Positions 21,945 through 35,200 of a stretch of 64,000 bases of DNA are shown piece after piece. The position numbers were made by a program, and so were the translations under genes. The notes beneath the pieces are model-generated. The model had not been told where the DNA came from, did not search any database, and worked only from the letters and a program-made list of their open reading frames with translations. This DNA comes from Luscinia megarhynchos (taxonomy: Eukaryota > Chordata > Aves > Passeriformes > Turdidae): contig CM067572.1 in the NCBI GenBank assembly GCA_034336665.1, positions 675,786 to 739,785 of the forward strand. The letters are read 5' to 3'. Every line of letters starts with the position of its first letter. Within the stretch, counting starts at the first letter, position 1.

Positions 21945-23019
21945 AAGTTGTATTTCCATACATTTTTTCTCAAGGATAAACCTCAAAATCTGTAATAAAC
22001 TTCATTATTCAAATAATCTTCCATAGCTGGAGATCATTCAAAACAGAACAACATTCAAAACATTGAGAACAGTTGAAATAAGACTTGCAAAAAAAGACTC
22101 TTAATGGAATACTATAACCCATACATGAACTTCTTTATAAAAAAACAAACAAAAAAAACCCCTTGAATGCAATGAAACCTTAACATACAACCCAACATGA
22201 CTTGTACCTAACCATGCTTTCTGTAGTCTGCACTTTCAGTCAGTAGTGATGATGGATGGGGACAGAAAACAAAGGAAGATTAATTGAATGGGATGAAATG
22301 CACAAATGGAGAAGAATTTCTGAAGATTGTTTCCTCCCACTGTACAAATTCAACGAGTGTTTTCAAGTTTAGTTTAATTAAGCTGTAATTTTCTTCTGTG
22401 GAAGTGTTGGTGAGCAGACTGCTGCACAGCTGGAATAGCACAGCAAGTGTAATTACTCACCACACCTCATTAAAAAAAAAAAACCAATTTAGGTATTACT
22501 AAGCAGTATTTTAGCAGGTTTTTAAAATATCTGTTACCTGATGGGTAAAAAACCCAAAGAAAACAGCTACAGCAGGACAAGAACCTTCGAGCATCCAACA
22601 GGTGCCTTTCTGTCCCTCCCACAGCACAGAACAGATGCAAACACAGCCTGCCAGCAGCTGCAGTGCCGAGCAGCCCCAGCTCAGCCCACAGGTTGTTCTC
22701 TGGGTGCAGAGCTGTCAGAGCCCTGGCTCTGCTCTCAGCTGCAGCAGCTGTGGCTCTGCTCCCAGCTGCAGTGCCTGAGGAGCCCCACTCACGCCACAGT
22801 TGCTCCCCAGGCACTGAGCTGTAAGAGCCCCGGCCCTGCCCTCAGCTGCAGCGCTCCCCCTGGAAGCGCGGCGCGAAGCTGCAGCGGCTGTGGCAGTGCT
22901 GGCTCTGCTCCCAGCTGCAGTGCCTGAGGAGCCCCAGCTCCCCCAGCTCCCCAGGCACTGAGCTGCAGCAGCCCCGGCCCTGCTCTCCCTAGCTGCAGCA
23001 GCCCCGGCCCTGCCCTCCC
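21945..23019 (-). other. DHX36: DHX36 3' untranslated region (end uncertain)
   Basis: Sequence after the DHX36 stop. About 22650-23019 is GC-rich duplicated sequence; below that it becomes AT-rich. No AATAAA is seen on this strand between 21200 and 23000. An ATTAAA variant (+ strand TTTAAT) lies at 22373-22378 and another at about 21639-21644. The lower boundary given is a guess. Confidence 0.4.
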
Positions 23020-23060
23020 TCAGCTGCAGCGCTCCCCCTGGAAGCGCGGCGCGAAGCTGC
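22752..23060. repeat. Duplicated DHX36 C-terminal/stop segment in 3' UTR
   Basis: The segment at about 23001-23060, which codes the DHX36 C-terminus and stop, recurs at 22827-22881 (offset about 174-178). A neighbouring block beginning GGCTCTGCTCCCAGCTGCAG recurs at 22752 and 22901. Confidence 0.88.
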
Positions 23061-23205
23061 GCGCGGCCGCGTTCTCCTGCGTGGTGATCAGGTCGATGAT
23101 GGCGCTCAGCAGCGCCGTGTCCCGGCTCCTCACCGCCGCCCAGTCCACCGGCTGCGGCCGCTCGATCTTCTCCTGGAGAAGGTCGTCCAGTTCTTGTCTC
23201 AGTTT
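23020..23205 (-). CDS. DHX36: DHX36 exon 25 (stop)
   Basis: 61 codons plus TGA at 23022-23020: [20 protein letters not shown], then a helical tail ending RFQGERCS. Acceptor TCCCAG. The C-terminal 15 or so codons and the stop are duplicated downstream at about 22827-22881, inside the 3' UTR. Confidence 0.95.
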   Translation of the reverse strand, partial: KLRQELDDLLQEKIERPQPVDWAAVRSRDTALLSAIIDLITTQENAAARSFAPRFQGERCS

Positions 23206-26200
23206 CTGGGAGTGGTGTAGTGAATAAAGGGAAAAGGGAACAGATGGGCGGTTAGAGCTGCACACAGCATCACCAGAGGTTCCAGAGCCTCGGGCCCTGC
23301 CTTCTCCTGCCCCTTACTCCTTCCCTTCTCCTCTCAGTTCACTCCCTGCTGTTTTCAGGATCTAACCCTCTCTCTTTGATGAGACTCACATCTCTGGATG
23401 TGATGCCTCTAGCCCACCCAGCACTTAGCTGACATTTCAGGATTAAAAAGACTGGTTTAAAATAAAAATAAAATTAAAAAAGAGTCAGGTATGATTTCTG
23501 GGATCTAATACTGAACACTTCTATAAAACCCACTAACTAAGAAGCCCCACTCATGTTTCTATACCCAAGTCATCCTACAGCTTCTGTGCAAAATTACAAC
23601 TCTTTTGTTTACTTTGTGTGCTTGAACTGCTCCCTGGGAGTGCATTTCAAACATTATCTACCTGAGTGATGAATCAACAGGCACACAGGAGTATCAAATT
23701 CACAAACCCCTAAGCAGAACCAGTGTTACACTGAGCCTTCCAGGTACATTATTTTGAAACAGTCACCTTGACCAAGTTTGCTATTTTTTCTGGAGACTGG
23801 AAAACAATCCACTCATCCACAGCGATGGTGTCCTGGTCCTTGTCCTTCTGAATGGATATATCCCCTCCAAAGAACAGGAGGCAGTATGGAGACACCTCTG
23901 TACAATCATACAGGTAAATCTGCACAACAACAGAATTGTCTGATCAGCCTCCAAATATCTCAAGTGCCATCAGTAATCCTTAATACCCCTACAGAATTCC
24001 ACAAGAGCTTTACTCAGTTACTCACAAATTCTGAAGATGCATGAAGCAACTCAGTTCAAAAAAAGTTACATGAAATCAGATTGAACAAGGGCAAAAATGG
24101 TCCCAAGTCTTTCAGTCTTTCACACAGTGGTCGAATCAAACCAGATGCTCCATAACAATGAGAGGAAAAAATGTCAGCATATTGAGAAGTGTCAAGACTG
24201 GATTGAAATTAAAAAAAAATAAACTAAAGTAAAAGAATTTACACCTGTTACTGCGAGACCTTAAAAAACCCAAATCCTCCAAAAGACCCCAAGAACTAAA
24301 CCCCAGAAGTTCATTACTTGTGGTGCCACACCCCCAGTGTCACAAAGGAATCATCTGACGGTGTGTCCAAGGAATGGCCCAGGACAGAAGGCCCCAGAAC
24401 AAAGGCTGTTCACATCCCCTCTGAGCCCTGGTCCAGCCCCATTCAAAAAGGGATAATAAAACAAATAAACCCCACAGGCCCAGCCCCCACTCACACTGCT
24501 GGTCCTCATCTTCAAGTGGTACACAAGCCAGTTATAATGGAACTCTGTTTCCTCCACATTCACTGATTTGGGATGGATATTAACTGATCCATCTGTCTTG
24601 GTGCAAACCTTCACCCTTCAGAGAAAAAACAACAAAAAAGAGTCTGATGATACAGGAAGTGATAAACCAACAGCCCAGGATCCCTGGGGTCTCTCTTCCC
24701 AAATAACCAGAAGTGACAGAACCAGAACTGCTGCTGTAGAACCCTTCAGAGCAGTTACTGAGATGCAACATTATCCATGGCATGGTAAGGTCACACAAAT
24801 AAAATCAGCAATCCCACCCTTCTCAGAGGAAATACCACACAACCACGACTCAAACTTCAAACTGAGATTCATTCATGCACTCAAGCCACTGCTTCACCTT
24901 GCCAGATTATGCCATGCAGAAAACAACCTGAATACAAACCAACATCAAACCAAAGCCTCACATTTTCCTCTTTTTGCTGAAGCTGGGCCGGATCTTTGCC
25001 ACTTTGGGATAGAGGCCAGCACAGATGACTGCTTTGAGCAGCTTCTCATTACCTGCAGCAGACAGCAAAAGAAGTGAGGCAGTTCTGCAAGCTGAGACTT
25101 CAGCTGGGATAAATTCTCCCTCTCCCTCCACAGTTACCTGAGTTGGTGTTAGATTTGGGATCCTTGGGGTTTCTGCTGCTCACAAATCCAGCTGCAAGGA
25201 GATGCTCAGCAAACTGCCCTTTCATGTTATGCAGCATCTAGGAAAGAATGCAAATGGCCCCAGAATGAGGCTGTGCCAAGGGCTCCTCCTCTTCCCTACA
25301 CACAGGGTCCTGTCTGAAGCTGGCAGGATGCTCTCACCTGCATGGTATTTGAGGACAGGAAATATTCCCAGCAATAGTCCTTCTCATTCCTGGAACCACA
25401 ACTCCGAGCCTCTTCCCAGCCCTAGGAATGAAAACCAGGTGTTGGTGAGGAACACACACCTCAAACTGAAGGTCAGCAAACAGTCACGTGCTCCCTGCCA
25501 GGGGGAAAGCAAATCCTTTGCTCTCTGTGTCTGTGCACACAGCACAGTGCAAACACAGCTCCACACTATGCTGAATCACAACCTTCCTTTTTCCCTGGTG
25601 GGCAGTGATGCCTGGCTGTGTCTGCCAGAGCACCCTTTGGAGTAATTAACAGTTCTGGGCAGTAATTGCATTTTCCAGGCCATTTATTTCCTCCTCTCCT
25701 CACCCCAACACAATACAGCACAATGTCCAACACTTCTGAAATTGGCTCCAGCCTCTGTTAGAGGCCAGAAGGACAGGAATTAACAACTTCAACAAGGTAA
25801 CTATAATATTACATGTCCTTTGTCTTTTTCAGAAATCAGGTTACTGAGCCTGGAGACAATGCAACACTAGAAGGGTGAAAATCAGTTTGGCTTTATGTTT
25901 CTGTAGAAGCCAAACAAGAAAGCCCACAGAGCATAAACTGAACAGCTTTTTTCTTAGCATCATCTATATTACTCAAATTAAAACTCTAGAAGAAAAAAAA
26001 CCACATGAAAACATACTTACAGTGAAAGCATTCACCACAGTCAGATGGTCACTTTTTGAGTTCTTTGACAGCTCCTTTCTTCTTGCATCTGCCATTTTCT
26101 CTTTGCCCTAAAATTAGAAACCCATGTAATACCCAGACTGACATGACAGTTCTCTTTCCAAATTCAGGTACATCTGTACAGCAGTACTTTGTAAATTATA

Positions 26201-29200
26201 TTTCCAATATTCCACAGGAAAAATGATAACTCATAGCATGCAAAGGCAATCTCACTAGTAAAAATGTAATTACCAGGACATTAATAAACTACAACACCTC
26301 ACTAAGTCCCAGCATCCTCCCGAGATTCTCAAACTCCCACATGGAATTGCTGCCTGTGAGACTTTACCAGAGGGATGACAAAAGGGTCCTTGAAGCTGAG
26401 GCTGGCTGCAATGGTCAGCACAGGGTCCAGGCAGCAGAACAAGGCTCCAAACAGGATCATCTTCCCAATGTGTGGCTCCACAGGCAGCCGAGCCAGGTGC
26501 ACACCCAGGGGAGTCAGCTCCTCCTGCCTGTCCAGAGCATTCTGCAGGGCAGAGAGGGGAGAACAAACACAATGTGAAATGGGTCAGCCTCCCTGGAAAA
26601 GCCACTGCTACACAGGTACCACCCACAACATCCAAACCAGATGTTTCATTCATGGCTACAGCTCCTTGGTACAGAGATCACCAGAGCAGGAGTCAGCAGA
26701 ACAAACGTGCCCTGGGTCTCCTTCCCAGCACCCAAGGGAACAGTGACAAACAAGGAGCTTCCCCACCTGCCTCATTTCTCTCAAACTCCTCATGACCACC
26801 TGGAACAGGAAGGCTGGGAGGCAGCAGGGGGCACAGAGGAGGGAGCTAAACCAACACCTGCAGGGAACTTAAGTGCAGGGTGATGTGTCTGTCTGGAGCC
26901 CTTGGAAAAGTCCCTCAGAAGCACCTGCAGAGCCCACAAGCACCTGCAGTGTGTGAAGTGCCCCTGTGCAGGGAGGCTCCTGCACAGAGGGGAAGGGCTG
27001 CAATGGCCCAGCTGTGCACTCAGGCCTGCCTGGGAACACACACAGCACCACAGCTCTGCACACAAGCAACACTTTACCAGCTCCATGAGGTGATTTATGG
27101 CCAATGTCACAGCAGCACGAGATGGGGGGTCCATCAGCTTGCTCAGGAAATGGGCAATTCCGCCAAGCTTCAGGATCTGAAAGAACAATCACAGCAACAG
27201 CCTCCAGCAACTGGAGAAAGACAGTTGCCTAAAATTGGTTAGCAGTAACAACACTCATTGCAATAGTGTGAGTAATTCACTGCTAAAGTTAGAATTGCTT
27301 TAGTTAAGAACTAAACACAAAAAAATGCATTAGTGATGAAATTTGTAGCAGAAGGATCTTCATTCTGTTCCCATGCACTTGGCATTCCTTCTGCTTGCAT
27401 AAGGAATTCAATTCCAACTGCCAAAAAGGGAAATTCACACCAGTTCTAAAACTACTTTGTAGTAAAATACTTTTATGAAATCATGTAAATTGACTCACTG
27501 GCATTCTCACTGAAGCTTCTCTGATTGAATGAGAGGTGAAATTTGGGGATCAGCACAGCCCAAATTTTTGTTAATGGACTTCACCTTTTATTGATACCAG
27601 CCAATTCTGTTTCCCCTGGTTTGATGCACCCAGACACAAGTGTGCATTTACAAAAGTTGCTGCAATTATTGGCTAAATACACTGCATTCCTGGTGTACCA
27701 GAATTCTGGTTCAACAACCCTAGGCTCACACGTGCATTAAGTTATTCTCTCAACCACTTATCCCAATGGAGAAGTAGATAATAAATGCATTTGAAGATTC
27801 CTCCATTCACCTTGATTTGCAAGCAGAGCTCTTCCAAGGGTGTCCTCAGGATCTCTGGCAGCTGGTAATCATCCAGCAGGCTGGCACGCAGCCCGTTGTA
27901 CAGATGGTAGCAGTGGCCTGGCTGAACTCTGCAATGATTCAAAGAAACAATTCTTTTGGCTTTGGTCCTTTCTTGTGGGGTTTTCTTCCCTGTGAAACTG
28001 TGACATTATGGCTCTGTTTGTTTACAAAGACCTCCCCAAAACTGCTCAAGGAATTAGAACTGAAGTGTATTGTAAAAGCCACTTCAGTCTTCTGAAACAC
28101 AGACCCATCAGCTGGAAAAAGGCTTAGAAAACACAGAAATTAGTTTTTACACCATTTCCACTTTACTGTATCAGCCTCATAAATCAGGTGTGAGTGACAA
28201 AATGAAAATAAAATGCAGGACATTCTTCTCTAGGAGAGAAATTCTGGAGTTAAACACAGCACAAGTCAATTCAGCTTCTGAGGAAGACAAGGAAATCATT
28301 CCTTGCCCAGGAAGGAGCCAGCAGTGCCAGCACATGCAAACAACAAAGAACCTTCAGCACTGCTGGAAACTCAACATGCCCAAACTTCCCTGAGCACCCC
28401 ATTGTTCCCACCTTCCTGCTCGACCCTTCCTCTGCTTGGCATTGGCTTTGCTGACCCACTCTGCTGCCATGGTGCTGATGTTGTTCTGGGTGTCAAAGTG
28501 AGTCTCCTTTATCTTCCCCCCATCTATCACAAACACCACGTCATCAATTGTGATGCTGTTGAAAAAAAAAGAAGAAAGAAAAGCAATTTTTCATCTTTGC
28601 AAGTGTGACCTATAATTTGGTTTGGCCTCTCTTTATTCCCTCCCAAACAGAGTCAGCAATTACAAAAATCTGGAATTTCATTAAGAACTGTGTCACTGAA
28701 CAGTTTAAGGAAGAGCTGATTTATTCTCCTTGGTCTGGCAGAACTCCCCATTTGGGTTCTGCAGAGAGGACAGGCAGCTCAGATTATCCTGTACAAATTA
28801 TCCTAGCAATTGTTTAGCATTCCTGTAGTTTAATTGTTCAAAACAATGTAGTTGGTTCAATTGTTTAAAACAATTATAGGAAAACTCTGTTTAGTCTATA
28901 AATATTTCCAAAGATAAAGTGTTATACAAGAATGGCACAAATACAGAAATGTATTTTCAGGAACATCAAGCAGGCTTATACTTCAAATGATGACTTCCAT
29001 TCCTTCTGTTAAACACACAGCTTTCCTGGCCCTGGGCAGGCAGGCACTCACTCACCTGGTCTCTGCAATGTTGGTTGCAATCACAATTTTCCTCACTCCT
29101 GGTGGGGTCTTCTTGAACACCTGTAATTATCCAGGGCCCATTTATGTCTTTGCCAAAACCAAACACGTGCTTCATTGTTTTTTGGTAGTTGTGAAATATT

Positions 29201-32200
29201 GCAATAAAAGAGAAGCATACCTGAGTCTGGTTAACAGTAGGCATCAGTGAATGCAAAGGTATGATAATAAACCTATCTGAAAGTTAAAAATCAGTAAAAG
29301 ATATGGTGTAAGCACAGAAACTTCCAACTTTACAGTAAAATCTATAAAACCAGTGTATCTATGCAGAACAGAGAAAACAGGCTACTGCCTCTTGCTCTGA
29401 GAGCACAGGCATTTGTACCATAACAGCAAATTCTAAAGGTATAAAGGCCTTTTTTATGATGCTATAAAATGACAGGTGCAAGAAAACATATGAAGTTATG
29501 TATAGTAACTTAGACTTCCTTTTCAAATTCTGAAGTTTAATAATTGGTTAAATGTAATACACAAACTGACACTCAATCTATCAATAAACTGTAATTCTGC
29601 ATCTATGGAATGCACACAACCACACTGCAAGGCACCACCTGAACAGCCAAGAGCCCAGCTAAGACAGGTGAGATGGAAATATGAGAAATGCAAAAGGACA
29701 AGCTGAAGTGAGTCAGACAGGCACAGAGTACTTGAGAGGCTGTAAGAAAGCTTCTCAAATCAACAGGAACTATCAGCAAAGCAGGGGAAGCTGCTCAAGG
29801 ATGAAGGCAGAGGAAGTGCACACAGAATGGAGCTCAGTTTTGGATGGGAGCTCTCCCAGCTACAGGAAAGGACAAGAGGAAGAAGATGCAGGTCAGGTTT
29901 TTCAGACTGCCACTCCCACACTGAGAAAAATGAGTTTGATGTTAGCAGAGGAAAGATACCACAGACACACAAAAACTGGAGAGGAGATGAAGGAGAAAAT
30001 GAATCCAACAATCACAGCAACCCCATGCAAAAGGAGTCTGCCCCCAGTGCCACTGCCAGAACTCCCACAGAGAGTTTGGGGTTTACCTGACTTAAACATG
30101 ACTTGAGACATCAAGATCTCATGCAAAGTGCTGATGTTATCCCAGCCTGGCAGAAACACCAGAATTGCACCATCCTACAGGGAAAAGAGGCAGCAAAGGG
30201 AAGGGAGGTCAGAACACATCACACACTGCACAGAGCCAGCTCCCTGCACTGATCCATGGGGGGCCTGTGAGACCTGAGACCCCAGTGACCCAGTCTGCAA
30301 CAGGCCATCAAGGGCTTTTCTATAAAAGAGCTACCTGCTTGTATTTATCTGAATGTAAGAGCAATTCAGAGTTGTTCAATTACTTAGAAGAGCAAACAGA
30401 AGTTTCTCTTCTTCCTGTGTACCAGCCAAAGGCAGTGCCCCAGCTCAGTCCCACTGTACCTCCTCTTCCAGCACGATGTGTCTGATCAGTGCTGCCACAA
30501 GGTCCAGGTCCACCTTGTCATCATCCATCATTTCCAGGGCTTCAATGGTACTTGCAGAGTACCTGCAGCAGGGAAAGCACAGACACTGCTGCCTTGGACA
30601 TGCACAGCCAGGGCTCCTGCTCCTGCTGCCTGGCTCTGAGTGAGCCACCCAGCCAGGAACCCACCTCCCACCAGCTCAGCTCTTTGTGCAATTCCTGCAC
30701 CTCCAAAGTACTCTCCACATTGAATTCAGTGGGATTATTGCCAGTGCAGAACAGCTGAAGAGTGACCATGTCATGACTGAACTGTCTTTGAAGCACTACC
30801 ACAGCCTCTCTGCTTCTCACCCACGAGCCAAGGACTGGCAATTTGTATTTATGTAATGAACTGAAATTTAACTTGAACAGCTCAGGGGAAAGGGAGCTAA
30901 TCCTGCTGTCTCTAAAGCACTTCACTGGTTGCCAGCCAACTGTACAGGCACTTCCATCATCATTTCCCACTACCACACTTCACTGAAGCCCAGCAACACA
31001 ATGCAACACTGATCTATGGTTCCCACTCCAGAGCTGCCTGAAAACTGAAAGCAGAAGAGAAAGCTGGCCCAACCTGCCCTGGAGCTGCCTTAGGTAGGCT
31101 GGCCACTGCTCCCTGTAGATCTCCTCCTTCTCCTCCTTCTCTGGCCTGCTGACCCGGCCCTGCATGAAGCCCCTCCTCCAGTGCAGCCGCCGGTCCGTCC
31201 TCTCCGGGGTGTACCTGCACACAGGAGCAGCAACTCAATTCCATGGGAAACTGAGGGAATTTGGAGCAGCTGCACTTTTCAAACCATGGACAATATGCTG
31301 TGCTTTAGTCAGACCATGTGTAAGAATCTTCAGTTTCTCTCCTGACAGAAACCTTACAAAAGCAGGGACCAACCCCAGTAAGCACGAGAACATGTAGGGA
31401 AAAAAAGTGAACAGCAAGAAAGACTAGTTTGATTTAGAGTCCTGACAATTCACCACAGCAACAGAGAAACTGCTCTCCCCCTCAAGCCAACATTCCCAGG
31501 TAGCTGTGTGCTATCTGTAATTACTGCACAAGATAAGCCTTAGAAGGTTTTCTGTTGAAAAATACAGGCAATTCTTCTTTATGCCAAGTTAATATTTGAG
31601 CATACATATACACTAAGCTAAATATCCCCCCCAAACACTCTCTGAAATGATGTTCAGAAAAAACACTTGCCTCAACTTCTCAATGACATCTTCAAGCAGA
31701 TATTCCACCACTGGGAAAGTGAACCCAGGGATGTGAATCATTGGGCAACGGTCTGTGGAGGGAGGCAGAACTCAGTTTTAAAACTACTGATGAAATACTG
31801 CACTGAAAGAATAGAAGCAATAAACACTCCTCACTATTTCTGCAATATAGCTGCCGTGTCTACAGGACATTTCCAACTGTCAGGGAAGATGTCAAATTCA
31901 GCCCCAAATAAGGCTGCTGAATAAAAAAAGCACAGGCAGTATTCTGCACACCACGATGTTCCACTGGCTCCAGCTACTGGAAAAAGCTGGGAGACTGAAC
32001 AACTCAAAGTTCAATCTGCTTGCCCACCCACAGCAAGAATGCTAAAACATGGTAAATATTTACTAGAAAAGCACTCTGGGTTCTGTTTCCATAACATGTC
32101 TGAAAAGCAAAACCAGAAGCAATATCGGGTTGTAATGAGATAAAACTGAGACAAACTGCATTTTCAGCAGCTGGCAGGTATTTGTAACACTGAAGGAATT

Positions 32201-35200
32201 TCTTCTTTTGATACAAATCAATTCCTATAGTTTGAGAACTGCACTATACTGTGGAAGCCTAAATTACTTAAGAGGAACATTTCTAGGAAGCATTTCACCT
32301 ACCAAAGTACTCAGAAAACTTCTCTGCATTTAAAGTAGCACTCATCAGTATGACTCTCAGATCCAGTCGAACATTCAGAAGGTCTTTAATAATGCTCATT
32401 AAAACATCTGATTGAAGATTTCTTTCGTGGATTTCATCAAGAACTACATGACTGATGCTGGACAAGTGCCTAAAATAGACAGGGAAGAAGTTAAACTTTT
32501 GTTTGTAGAAAAAAATAAAAGCAGAGCCCTGACTGTTTGGAACAGCTCAGAACTCATTTCATAATTGCATTCAGTGTCTGGTTAAGCAAGAGCTCTTACT
32601 TATCTGACTGGAGCCACTGCAGGACAATTCCCGTGGTACAGTACAGAATTGAACCTTGTCTCCTTGGCAACCGACTGAAAGAGACACAGCAACAACTCCT
32701 CAGTTCTCTTCTGTATTTAACAAAACACTTTAAAACCTCAAAACCTGCTGCAGGTGCCATTGATGCACATATGTGCCTCACCCTGCCTCCCTCACTCACA
32801 GCACCAGGGCAGGAACACGGAATTAGGCCACTGCTGCATCACCTCTGTGATGGGGAATGGAGCAGAGAGGCCCTGACTTCCAGGCACCTTTGGCACCTCC
32901 TGCACTCTCCAGGCTCACACAGAGGGCACTCACATGCACAGCACTGAGAGCAAAGAGAAACAGCAGAGAGATTCCAGGAACTCCAAATAAAATGGGAGGG
33001 CTGAGCTCTCCTCTCTCACCAGTAGCTCTGCTTCAACAATAGGGTTCCATTATGTGCTGGTACCACTTCAGGTTTTTAAATTATAGCCCACTACAAATGT
33101 AAAAGCTTTGGCACTGCAAGCTCCTGTCACTGCACCTAGTACATAGGCCCAGGGAATTAGTCCTTAAATATGTGTAGCAAATACACAGCTTTCCACAGAA
33201 ATATGGTTTGGAGCATTCTCCCCTTCAGCATTTTCACTTTTCCTTGAAATTCATTGATTAGGGACATAGCTTTATTTATGCCCACTGCAGAACCTTTTAC
33301 AAGAGCTGAAAACAGCACTTATGAGACAAAGGCTAACTTAGGCTAACCACTGTCACATGGGGCATAAAACACAGTAACTGCACTCAAACCTTCCCCTAAA
33401 TTTCAAAAACCTCATTCCTTCCTCACAGGAATTCCTTCAGGGGCAAATATCATCAGGAAAGCAGTTATTTCAGTTTAGAACTTCTTCTCAAATGGTGTCC
33501 CTTGGATACCTCGCCAGGGAGTGCTCACCTCTGCAGGCGGATCTGGTAGCCCGTGCTCCTGCCATTGCCACAGCCCTCTGCCCTCTCAGCAGCCACTCTC
33601 TCAGCCACCTGAGGGGAGAAAGAAAATCGGGCTGCCCATCAGCAGGAACACCGGCAACTGAGATGGTTTGTAAATAACAAAGAAATGTCCTGGGAAGCAC
33701 CTTCTCTCCTCCCCTGAGAGCAGCAACAGGGCAAGACTTTAGAGGAACACACCCACTCGGGCGTCAGCAGCACATTCCCCTTTCAGCAGGGTGGGCTCAA
33801 AGCCAGACTCTTTCCTGCTCATTAACACCCCTACTGAGGGTCGGACACAACATTAGTTTTTATATGAACTGGCATTTGAGCTGCCCAAATGCATTAAAAT
33901 CACAGCTATCACCGTGACCAAAGTCAGGGAAGAAGGAGGAGGCTGCAGTGCCAGCACTGCACAGACGACCAGGTCTCCAAATCTTGTGAGTATCCAATGG
34001 GTGCCCATGAGCAGTGTCACTGAGGGGTCACCGAGGGGCAGCAGTGCCCATGAGCAGTGTCACTGAGGGCAGCAGTGCCCATGAGCAGAGTGTCACTGAG
34101 GGACAGCAGTGCCCGTGAGCAGTGTCACTGAGGGACAGCAGTGTCCATGAGCAGTGTCACTGAGGGACAGCAGTGCCCATGAGCAGTGTCACTGAGGGGT
34201 CACCGAGGGGCAGCAGTGCCCGTGAGCAGTGTCACTGAGGGACAGCAGTGCCCGTGAGCAGAGTGTCACTGAGGGACAGCAGTGCCCGTGAGCAGAGTGT
34301 CACTGAGGGACAGCAGTGTCCATGAGCAGAGTGTCACTGAGGGGTCACCGAGGGACGGCAGTGCCCATGAGCAGAGTGTCACCGAGCTGTCCCCGCGGTG
34401 TCCCCGAGGGCCAGCAGGGCCCGTGAGCAGTGTCACCGAGGTGTCCCCGAGCTGTCCCCGCGGTGTCCCCGCGGGCCGGCAGGGCCGCGGGGGGCGCTGT
34501 GCTCACCGAGATGGCGCTGATGCGGCGGGGCTGCGTGCACACGATCCTGCAGGTGGAGCCCAGCCCGCGCTCGATGTGATCGTCCAGGATGAACTGTGTC
34601 ACCTGCGTGGTCTTGCCGCAGCCCGTCTCGCCGCTGATCACCGTCACTCGGTGGGTGTTGATCAGCTTCACCAGCTCCTGCAGCCGCACACACAACAATT
34701 ACTGTACTTGTAGCAAGCAGGTTGTAGAGAATTCTGAGAAATCTCTGCCCCTGTCAGGTGAACGCTGTGCCAAGTATCAGCAGCTGAAGAAAAATGCTCA
34801 GCTGCTTCTTGTAATGCTACCAAAAAAGTTCAGTTTCAACCTCGCAGAATTAATTTCTGGACGTTTGCACTTCCCATGTGTAGGGTTTAAAGCATACCCA
34901 ACCTCAACATTAGCTTTAAATACTTTAGATCCTGTATGACAACAACAGAAAAGAACTAAAATGAAAGCCTGAAATACATTTTTAACCCTTCTGCTTCCTC
35001 CTTGGCTCCTGTCGATCTTTGGAGACTGAACAAGAGTTTGCCCTGTTGGACTCCAAGCCTGCACAAACTACAGGTTTTCAGCACAATATTTCAACATTTT
35101 TGTACCAACAAGAACAGTTTCCCAGCCTCCTTCTCCCCACCCCAAGGACTGTTCAGGGGAGTATAACTATTTTAAGAAACAAATGCTAACAGAAAGGACA

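Noticed and set aside
32298..32303. Alternative donor GTGAAA five bases after the DHX36 exon 8 donor
   Set aside because: Its use would shift the frame into exon 9; the GTAGGT donor gives the conserved junction.
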